Shown: one piece after another, positions 7,417 through 11,818 of the stretch | How the letters are laid out: every line of letters begins with the position of its first letter | Numbering within the stretch: the stretch's first letter is position 1 | Assembly (NCBI GenBank): GCA_007119305.1 | Contig: SKPY01000296.1 | Span: 1 to 11,818, forward strand | Length of the DNA: 11,818 nt | Origin: Nitriliruptorales bacterium | GTDB taxonomy: Bacteria > Actinomycetota > Nitriliruptoria > Euzebyales > Egibacteraceae | Reading direction: 5' to 3' | Made by a program: the position numbers and the translations under genes | The notes under the pieces: model-generated | Told to the model about the DNA's origin: nothing | What the model saw: the letters and a program-made list of their open reading frames with translations, nothing else | Database searches by the model: none

Positions 7417-8187
7417 ATGATGCGCCTGGCGTTCGTGGGCAAGGGTGGGGCGGGCAAGTCGGTGATCGCCGGCACGTTCGCGCGCCTGCTCGCCGCGCAG
7501 GGTGAGCCGGTGCTCGCCCTCGACAGCGACCCGCTGCCCGGGCTGGCCTTCTCCCTCGGCGTGGAGCGCCTCGACACCGGCCTGCCCGCAGAGCTCGTGA
7601 CCGAGCGGGCCGAGGGCGAGGCCGGTCCGCGCTTCCGCCTGCGTGCAGACGTCACAGCCGCCGCGGCGATCGAGCGCTACGCCGTGCCGGGACCGGACGG
7701 CATCCGCTTCCTGCAGGTCGGCAAGGTGGGCGGAGGGGACGCCGCCGACGTCATCCGGGCGCAGTTCGCCTTCCGCGAGCTCACGCAGGGGCTCGGCGAC
7801 ACCCGCTGGCATCTCGTGGGGGACCTGCCTGCCGGGACCCGCCAGGCCTTCTTCGGGTGGGGGTCGTACGCCCGCACCGTCCTCGTCGTCGCGGAGCCCA
7901 CCGCGGCGTCCGAGCTGAGCGCCAGACGGCTCGCCCGCCTGGCGCTCACGCAGGAGCCCCCGCAGCTCCTGCTCCTGGCGAACAAGGTCTCCGAGCCCGC
8001 CGACGTCGAGCGCCTGGCCGGCGCGACCGGGCTCGAGGTCGCAGGCGCGGTGCCGCTCGACGAGGCGGTGGCCGACGCTGAGCGCCGCGGCGTGCCGCTC
8101 GTCGAGCACGCGCCTGACGCTCCGGCGGTCGGGGCGCTACGCTCGCTGCTCGAGCGGTTGCAGGTGGGACCGTCATGGAGGTGCTGA
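7417..8187 (+). CDS. CooC/MinD-type deviant-Walker-A ATPase, paralogue 1 (no CxC)
   Basis: The product has 256 residues. Deviant Walker A VGKGGAGKS (7-15, with the signature Lys9) is followed by the ALDSDPLPGLAFSLG segment that corresponds to the DTD/DCD-N-NLG-SLG region of CooC proteins, and GDLPAG as a Walker B counterpart of ADLEAG/DMEAG. CooC proteins are ATP-dependent dimers that handle nickel for CO dehydrogenase through a CxC motif at the dimer interface. That motif is absent here: the region between FLQVGKV and GDLPAG has no cysteine, and the only Cys is the last residue. It shares the C-terminal HAPxAPAV motif with the next gene, so the two look like tandem duplicates. ATG 7417 is chosen over ATG 7420 because of the leaderless -10. 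The stop overlaps the next start (TGATG). A catalytic or structural partner of the next protein is possible, but its function is not known. Confidence 0.8.
   Translation: MMRLAFVGKGGAGKSVIAGTFARLLAAQGEPVLALDSDPLPGLAFSLGVERLDTGLPAELVTERAEGEAGPRFRLRADVTAAAAIERYAVPGPDGIRFLQVGKVGGGDAADVIRAQFAFRELTQGLGDTRWHLVGDLPAGTRQAFFGWGSYARTVLVVAEPTAASELSARRLARLALTQEPPQLLLLANKVSEPADVERLAGATGLEVAGAVPLDEAVADAERRGVPLVEHAPDAPAVGALRSLLERLQVGPSWRC
8177..8183 (+). promoter_or_regulatory. Shine-Dalgarno of ATPase paralogue 2
   Basis: GGAGGTG within the 3' end of the preceding gene, with its GGAGG core 5 nt before the ATG at 8187. It supports 8187 over the in-frame ATG at 8175, which would have its ribosome site inside the coding sequence. 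Confidence 0.65.
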
Positions 8188-8918
8188 TGCGCGTCGCGGT
8201 CGTGGGCAAGGGCGGGGCCGGCAAGACGACCACGTCGGCGGTGGTGGCCCGCGCGCTGGGCCGGCTCGGACACCCGGTCGTGGCGCTCGACTGCGACACG
8301 AACGCGAACCTCGGCATCTCGCTCGGGCTCGGCGAGCAGGCGACCGAACAGCTCGCCGCGATCCGTCAGGACCTCGACGAGGGCGCGGAGGAGCACGCCC
8401 CCGGGTGGGTCGAGCTGCTCGAGCGCTTCGGCTCCGACGCGCCCGACAACGTGCGCCTCGCCGTCGTGCACCGCATCGAGGATCCCGAACCCGGGTGACC
8501 CTGATGTGGGATCTCACCTGAGCAGTTGCTCGGGTCCGCGCACGCAAGCGACACGATCGTGATCGCCGATCTCGAGGCCGGCATGGGCACCCTCACCCGC
8601 CTCAGGGACCAGCCGGTCGACCTCGTGCTCGTCGTCGTCGAGCCGACGGCGAAGTCGATCGAGGCCGGCCGGCGGATCGTCGGCATGGTCCGGGAGCGCC
8701 AGCTCGGACGCATCGTCGTCGTCGCGAACCGCATCCGCGACGACAGCGACCTCGAGCGCATCGTCGCCGTGCTCTCCGACAACGAGATCGTCACGGTGCC
8801 GGACGACCCGGCGGTGCGAGCCGCGGACCGCGAGGGCGCCGGATTGCTCGACCATGCCCCGCACGCACCCGCGGTCGCGGCGCTGGTGGGGCTGGCGCAG
8901 CGCCTCGCCGCCCCCTGA
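8187..8918 (+). CDS. Candidate selenoprotein: CooC-type ATPase, paralogue 2, Sec-x-Sec in place of CxC (two in-frame TGA)
   Basis: Read through TGA at 8496-8498 and 8502-8504, this is a 243-residue CooC-type ATPase, about the length of paralogue 3 (254). Both halves lie in the same frame, no other stop intervenes, and both align with paralogue 3: Walker A VGKGGAGKTT (6-15), ALDCDTNANLGISLG, then EPG-x-P-x-CGISPEQLLG (x = TGA), then IVIADLEAG (Walker B) and VVVEPTAKSIEAG. The two TGAs are residues 104 and 106 and match Cys103 and Cys105 of GGCTCAG in paralogue 3, the position of the CxC nickel site in CooC. Cys107 follows. A hairpin with SECIS-like spacing sits directly downstream. Family knowledge: Sec often replaces catalytic or metal-binding Cys. 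Inference: this protein binds metal through selenolates. The alternative is a gene killed by two nonsense changes, which is unlikely to hit both ligand codons and nothing else. TGA is not globally reassigned here, since neighbouring genes end in TGA. Confidence 0.75.
8516..8535 (+). promoter_or_regulatory. Candidate bacterial SECIS hairpin
   Basis: Arms ACCTGAGC (8516-8523) and GCTCGGGT (8528-8535) form 8 consecutive pairs (one G-U) closing an AGTT loop (8524-8527). The loop G-U dinucleotide is at 8525-8526. Counting the U of the second UGA as 1, that G is position 24; in E. coli fdhF the SelB-contacting G-U starts at position 23. Counted from the first UGA it is position 30. Its role would be SelB recruitment for Sec insertion at one or both UGAs. 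There is no bulged U like E. coli U17. It encodes SPEQLLG as part of the protein. Confidence 0.65.
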
Positions 8919-8923
8919 CCGCC

Positions 8924-9688
8924 CTACGCGGTGGCGGCGGGACGCAGCGCCTCGTCCACGGCCGCCATGACCGCGTCGAGCGCCCGGTGCACGGTTGCGT
9001 GCGCAGCCGTGAGCCCGGCACCGGACCGATCGGCGTCGACGACCTCGGCGGCGTACGGCACCACGGCGGCGAGCGGGATGCCGTGGTCCGCGCTCGCGCG
9101 CCGGAGGAACTCGACGTCGCCCTCGTCGTGCGCCTTGTTGCCCACGCCGAGCGCGCGGGGGATCCCGAGCTCCTCGGCGAGGGTCAGCGTCCGCGCCGCC
9201 GTGATGACGGACTTGCGGCTCGGCTCCATGACCACGAGCAGGACATCGGCGTGCGCGAGCGTGCCGCCCGACCGGGACAGGTGCTCGAGGCCTGCTTCCA
9301 TGTCGATGACAGCGACGTCCGCCTCCGCGTCGAGGGCCTCGCCGAGGAGGCTGCGCACCGACGCGTGTCCCGCACAGGTGCAGCCCCCACCGGCCGCGCT
9401 GACCCGGATGGCCGACAGCAGCGTCACGTCGGCAGGGGTGGAGCGCCCGTACCGGCCGACCACCTCGCTGACCGTGAGGTCGCCCCGGGCGCCGACGATC
9501 ACCGAGCGGGGCAGCGTCGGCACGGCATCCACCTCGGCGAGGTCGAGCCCGAGCGACAGGCCGAGGTTGGGGTTCGAATCGGTGTCGATCGCCACGACGC
9601 GCCGGCCGGCGCGCGCGTATGCGCCGGCAAGCAGCGCCGCGACGGTTGTCTTGCCGACCCCGCCCTTGCCGACCACGCCGAGCTTCAC
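8924..9688 (-). CDS. CooC-type nickel-handling ATPase, paralogue 3 (CxC form)
   Basis: The product has 254 residues. Deviant Walker A VGKGGVGKTT (6-15) with signature Lys8, the AIDTDSNPNLGLSLG switch region, the metal motif GGCTCAG with Cys103 and Cys105, and Walker B DMEAG follow the domain order of CooC, the ATPase that inserts nickel into CO dehydrogenase (there CxC is Cys112/Cys114). The GTG at 9686-9688 is chosen because AGGAGG sits 8 nt upstream on the minus strand; the GTG at 9697 would overlap that ribosome site. It converges on paralogue 2 (5 nt between stops) and diverges from the small membrane protein operon. No CO dehydrogenase is visible. The neighbouring hydrogenase protease suggests the client may be a [NiFe] hydrogenase, but this is inferred. 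This is the cysteine homologue against which the double TGA of paralogue 2 is judged. Confidence 0.85.
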   Translation of the reverse strand: MKLGVVGKGGVGKTTVAALLAGAYARAGRRVVAIDTDSNPNLGLSLGLDLAEVDAVPTLPRSVIVGARGDLTVSEVVGRYGRSTPADVTLLSAIRVSAAGGGCTCAGHASVRSLLGEALDAEADVAVIDMEAGLEHLSRSGGTLAHADVLLVVMEPSRKSVITAARTLTLAEELGIPRALGVGNKAHDEGDVEFLRRASADHGIPLAAVVPYAAEVVDADRSGAGLTAAHATVHRALDAVMAAVDEALRPAATA

Positions 9689-9768
9689 AGACCCCACCTC
9701 CTGGCAGAGAGCCCGAGCCTACACCGCAGGCTGCACCGGCGGCCCTGGTCAGCATCCCGGCGATCGGC

Positions 9769-9780
9769 TACAACTAGGTA
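9769..9780 (+). promoter_or_regulatory. Possible promoter of the small membrane protein operon
   Basis: TACAACTAGGTA is a local A/T-rich patch with TANNNT-like hexamers, 36-47 nt before the ATG at 9816, in the 127-nt gap between divergent genes. No clear -35 is seen. This is the only plausible -10 in that gap on the plus strand. Confidence 0.3.
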
Positions 9781-9815
9781 GATGTGAACGGCACGTAGCC
9801 ACAGGAGAGGTGCCG

Positions 9816-10079
9816 ATGGTGCTGTGGTGGATCGGCAACCTGGCGCTCCTCGCGCTCGTGCTCACCGCAGCGCTCCTCGCGCACCGCGTGATCGTGGTCG
9901 CCCGCGAGATCAGCCGTTACGCCGACGACATCCTCGTCCACGGGGTGGGCCTCACCGCCGCGCTCGACCCGCTCCCGGCGCTGCAGGACACCCGCCGGCT
10001 CGTCACCGAGGTCACCGACCATGCCGGCGCCTACGTCGAGGCGCTCGGTCCGGCGCTACCCCGCTCGCCGATGCAGTAG
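9816..10079 (+). CDS. Small single-span membrane protein A
   Basis: The product has 87 residues; family not recognised. One hydrophobic helix covers about residues 4-28 (WWIGNLALLALVLTAALLAH, then a V-rich end). It is followed by a soluble, mildly amphipathic tail (ISRYADDILVHGVGLTAALD and on) of alternating charged and hydrophobic residues that looks helical. It has no cysteines or catalytic motif. The ATG has a good Shine-Dalgarno, AGGAGAGG, 5 nt upstream. It is first of four plus-strand genes ending in a NifU-domain protein. Its layout repeats in the next gene, so the two may form a hetero-oligomer or anchor a soluble complex at the membrane; this is inference. Confidence 0.75.
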   Translation: MVLWWIGNLALLALVLTAALLAHRVIVVAREISRYADDILVHGVGLTAALDPLPALQDTRRLVTEVTDHAGAYVEALGPALPRSPMQ

Positions 10080-10106
10080 CACGGCGGACGGGAAGAGGAG
10101 GCAACC

Positions 10107-10376
10107 GTGCCCGCCGCAGCAATCGTGACGCTTGGCATCGCCGCGGTGCTCGTCGCCGCCCTTGCCTTCTACCTGATCTGGATCGCGCTCGTGCTGCGGC
10201 GGGTCGACCACACCCTCGGGAAGGTGACGTTCGGCGTGCGTGCCGTGGCACACCGCACCCGACCGGTCAACCACACCAGCGACGCGATCAACACCGACCT
10301 CGAGGCGGTTGCCGAGGCGCTGGAAGGCCTCGCCAAACGGCTGGGTGCCGACGGGCCGGGCGCGAAGGCCTCGTAG
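10107..10376 (+). CDS. Small single-span membrane protein B
   Basis: The product has 89 residues; family not recognised. An N-terminal transmembrane helix (about residues 5-30, AIVTLGIAAVLVAALAFYLI) is followed by a basic RR pair, consistent with a cytoplasmic C-terminus. A helical tail with heptad-like hydrophobics (DAINTDLEAVAEALEGLAKR) follows. The GTG start at 10107 has AGAGGAGG 5 nt upstream. It lies 27 nt after protein A, and its TAG directly abuts the next ATG at 10377. Same architecture as protein A, with little obvious sequence identity. Confidence 0.75.
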   Translation: MPAAAIVTLGIAAVLVAALAFYLIWIALVLRRVDHTLGKVTFGVRAVAHRTRPVNHTSDAINTDLEAVAEALEGLAKRLGADGPGAKAS

Positions 10377-10556
10377 ATGGCCTACGAGCTGAAGTGCGCA
10401 CAGCTCGGGCTCGCCTGTTCGGGGACGGTGTCCGCCGAGTCGCGTGAGGCGCTCACGGACGCGGTGGCCGAACACGCCCGTTCCGTCCACGACGTCGAGC
10501 TCACGCAGACGCTCATCGACTACGCGCTGTCCGAGGCACAGGAGGTGTCCCGCTGA
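10377..10556 (+). CDS. DUF1059-type small protein
   Basis: Only 59 residues, beginning MAYELKCAQLGLACSGTVSA. The pattern of a Cys near residue 7, the G-C spacing to Cys14, a helix ending in AEHARSVH (His33, His38) and a short acidic/hydrophobic C-terminal helix matches my memory of DUF1059 (start Y-x-L-x-C, then C, then HA-x-x-x-H). The two Cys and two His could bind a metal, but no function is established. The ATG begins right after the TAG of the previous gene. The stop overlaps the CTG start of the NifU-domain gene as CTGA, and a GGAGG for that next gene lies inside its last codons. It is small enough to be missed by automatic calling. Confidence 0.75.
   Translation: MAYELKCAQLGLACSGTVSAESREALTDAVAEHARSVHDVELTQTLIDYALSEAQEVSR
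10541..10547 (+). promoter_or_regulatory. Shine-Dalgarno supporting the CTG start of the NifU-domain gene
   Basis: GGAGGTG, whose GGAGG core ends 7 nt before the CTG at 10553. No ATG, GTG or TTG in the right frame lies at a suitable distance. Confidence 0.5.
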
Positions 10557-11080
10557 CCGGCGAGGACCTCGAGCGCCTCCTGGAGCGCCTCGAGCAGCTG
10601 ATCGACGCGGTCGACGAGCTCGAACCGGCGGTGCGGGAGCAGGTGATCGCCCTGCTCGACGGCATCGACCTGCTCCACCGCTCTGCCCTGCACGCGCTCG
10701 CCGACGCCGTCGGCCACGCCAAGCTGGAGCAGGCCCGCGCCGCCCATCCGGCGGTGGCGTGGCTGCTGGAGGCCTACGCAGTCGGCGTGGACGAACGGGC
10801 GGCGGCGGAGGCCGCGGTCGCGGCGGTGCTCCCCTACATCCACTCCCACGGCGGCGACGTGGAGATCCTCGCGGTCGAGCGGGGCGTGGTCCACGTCCGT
10901 CTCCAGGGCAGCTGCGCCGGCTGCTCGGCCTCGGCGATCACCCTGCGGGAGGGCGTCGAGAAGGCGTTGGAGGAGCGGCTGCCCGGGTTCGTGGCGCTGG
11001 AGGTCGAACCCGACGACGCGCCGCCCCATCCTCCACCCGGACCGACGCTGCTGCAGATCGGCACCCGGCCGCCCGGGTGA
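10553..11080 (+). CDS. NifU-domain Fe-S protein (probable CTG start)
   Basis: The product has 175 residues if started at CTG 10553. The N-terminal half (about 1-85) is alpha-helical and Leu/Glu-rich (LERLLERLEQLIDAVDELE, then EQVIALLDGIDLLHRSAL). The C-terminal half is a NifU C-terminal-type domain (about 88-150): VLPYIHSHGGDVEILAVE, then GSCAGCSAS with Cys121 and Cys124, the CxxC that holds a transient Fe-S cluster in NifU/NfuA proteins, followed by LREGVEKALEERLPG. A Pro-rich tail ends it. CTG gives a 4-nt CTGA overlap with the DUF1059 stop and a properly spaced ribosome site. A start at GTG 10631 would cut off about 26 residues of helix and has no ribosome site. From memory, NifU-domain proteins of this two-part type occur near actinobacterial [NiFe]-hydrogenase genes, which fits the protease next door. 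Confidence 0.85.
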   Translation: MTGEDLERLLERLEQLIDAVDELEPAVREQVIALLDGIDLLHRSALHALADAVGHAKLEQARAAHPAVAWLLEAYAVGVDERAAAEAAVAAVLPYIHSHGGDVEILAVERGVVHVRLQGSCAGCSASAITLREGVEKALEERLPGFVALEVEPDDAPPHPPPGPTLLQIGTRPPG

Positions 11081-11081
11081 G

Positions 11082-11576
11082 CTACTCCCACGCGACCCCG
11101 AGCTCGCTGACCACGCGGCGCACCTCCGCGGCCGCCACGTCCACGCTCGCCGCCACCGCAGGGGACAACCCCTGGGTGTACGAGTCGGCCTCCGCGACCT
11201 GGCAGCCGACAAGCACCGTGCTGGCCGGCACGACGTCGAGTCCCGCCGCGAGCAGCAGCGCGCGCTGGGGGGTCGCGTAGTGCATGTCGGCGAGGCTGTC
11301 CCGCCGGGCCGTGACGTCGAGCTCCCGGGGGTCGACGATCTCGGGCTCCACGACCAGCACGGTGCCCGGTGGCCGGCCGACGTCGAAGGCGTCGACCACG
11401 ACGAGCGCGTCGACGCCGTCGAGGAGCTCCTGCACGAGGTGGATGCCGCCGATGCCGACCTCCCGCACGTGCACGCCCGCCGGCACAGCGCCCTCCAGCA
11501 GCCGCTCGGCGACCGCGACGCCGAAGCCGTCGTCGCCCCGAAGCACGTTGCCGAACCCGGCTACGATCACCTGCAC
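11082..11576 (-). CDS. [NiFe]-hydrogenase maturation protease
   Basis: HyaD/HybD-type endopeptidase that removes the C-terminal peptide of the hydrogenase large subunit after nickel insertion; cytosolic. The product has 164 residues (family about 150-200). AGFGNVLRGDDGFG (6-19) gives the nickel-sensing acidic ligand Asp16, VVVDAFDVG gives Asp62, and DMHYATP gives His99, the equivalents of E. coli HybD Glu16, Asp62 and His93. VGCQVAEADSYTQGLSPAV is the usual C-terminal motif. The GTG at 11574-11576 is chosen because a -10-like TATCCT ends 7 nt upstream (leaderless) and MQVIVAGFGN fits the family N-terminus; earlier GTGs at 11594 and 11603 are possible but add residues the family lacks. It converges on the NifU-domain gene with one base between stops and diverges from the TPR-like gene with 19 nt between starts. 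Its presence implies a [NiFe]-hydrogenase large subunit elsewhere, probably nearby. Confidence 0.9.
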   Translation of the reverse strand: MQVIVAGFGNVLRGDDGFGVAVAERLLEGAVPAGVHVREVGIGGIHLVQELLDGVDALVVVDAFDVGRPPGTVLVVEPEIVDPRELDVTARRDSLADMHYATPQRALLLAAGLDVVPASTVLVGCQVAEADSYTQGLSPAVAASVDVAAAEVRRVVSELGVAWE

Positions 11577-11582
11577 CGCAGC

Positions 11583-11589
11583 AAGGATA
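11583..11589. promoter_or_regulatory. Candidate bidirectional leaderless promoter
   Basis: The heptamer AAGGATA reads as TATCCT on the minus strand, 7 nt before the protease GTG. On the plus strand it reads as AAGGAT, 7 nt before the GTG at 11596. Only 19 nt separate the two divergent starts, leaving no room for conventional leaders, so one near-symmetric -10 could serve both genes. The minus-strand hexamer fits TANNNT; the plus-strand one lacks the first T. Confidence 0.4.
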
Positions 11590-11595
11590 CGCACC

Positions 11596-11818
11596 GTGAG
11601 CACTGATCCTGCGGGGACGCCCGACGACCTGCGCGCGCTGTTGCGACGCTATCCCCCCGAGCGCTATCCGGTGCAGCACGCCACGCTGCAGCTGCGTCTC
11701 GGCGCCGCGTTGCTGGAGGCAGGGGAGGCGGACGCCGCGGCCGCTGCCCTGCGCACGGCGGTGGCCACCTTCGCCCCGGAGCTGCTCGTGGAACGTGCCC
11801 GCGCGGCCAACCTGCTCG
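11596..11818 (+). CDS. TPR-like helical-repeat protein, N-terminal part
   Basis: Runs off the right edge; 74 residues are visible (MSTDPAGTPDDLRALLRRYP, then on to RAANLL). The segment from about residue 28 reads like a tetratricopeptide helix pair: HATLQLRLGAALLEAGEADA followed by a second Ala-rich helix, with Leu, Gly and Ala at TPR-like spacing (LGAALLEAGEADAAAAALRTA). The start is a GTG at 11596 with no Shine-Dalgarno, consistent with a leaderless transcript. TPR proteins are scaffolds; in this setting it may assist hydrogenase assembly, but the visible part does not show that. Confidence 0.7.
   Translation, partial: MSTDPAGTPDDLRALLRRYPPERYPVQHATLQLRLGAALLEAGEADAAAAALRTAVATFAPELLVERARAANLL

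Noticed and set aside
8496..8504. Genome-wide TGA reassignment (for example to Trp or Gly)
   Set aside because: Neighbouring genes end in TGA at natural lengths (rbsA, rbsC, rbsD, the lacI-type regulator, ATPase 1, the NifU-domain protein), and Trp and Gly are encoded normally. The expected residue at the sites is Cys.
8526..8918. Independent short gene starting at TTG 8526
   Set aside because: It has no ribosome site, its product is exactly the missing C-terminal half of a CooC ATPase, and it lies in the same frame as the upstream half. A single recoded gene explains both.

Overview
High-GC DNA with almost exclusively G/C third codon positions, GTG and even CTG starts, many 1-4 nt gene overlaps and apparently leaderless promoters. 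This points to an Actinomycetota-type chromosome; I cannot place it more finely. Genes fill nearly the whole window. The only notable intergenic gaps are 7254-7416 and 9689-9815, and no gene-free stretch exceeds 300 bases.

Left part (1-7253). A broken gamma-glutamyltransferase gene runs in from the left edge. It has lost about 63 codons internally and changes frame at an 8-C run. It converges on a complete minus-strand ribose operon transcribed as lacI-type regulator, rbsA, rbsC, rbsB, rbsK, rbsD. Together these encode ABC import of ribose (RbsB binds, RbsC channels, RbsA powers), pyranase (RbsD) and ribokinase (RbsK). Most junctions are translationally coupled (ATGA or TGATG).

Middle part (7417-9688). 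Three paralogous CooC/MinD-type deviant-Walker-A ATPases. The first (plus) lacks the CxC metal motif. The second (plus, coupled to the first) is interrupted in frame by two TGA codons, and these fall exactly on the two cysteines of the CxC motif. The third (minus, convergent) keeps CxC. Twenty nucleotides after the second TGA lies the G of an AGTT loop capping an 8-bp hairpin, which matches the geometry of a bacterial SECIS element. The simplest reading is that the second ATPase is a selenoprotein whose metal-binding motif is Sec-Pro-Sec-Cys. This is the main discovery candidate of the window.

Right part (9816-11818). A plus-strand operon of two small single-span membrane proteins, a 59-residue DUF1059 protein and a NifU-domain protein (probable CTG start). 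It is followed by a convergent [NiFe]-hydrogenase maturation protease, and a TPR-like protein running off the right edge from a very short bidirectional promoter. Protease, NifU-type Fe-S protein and CooC-type metallochaperones together suggest the window borders a [NiFe]-hydrogenase maturation/structural locus, although no hydrogenase subunit is visible here. The working model is that the ATPases, one possibly using a diselenolate site, load or store nickel for that enzyme. That functional link is inference.
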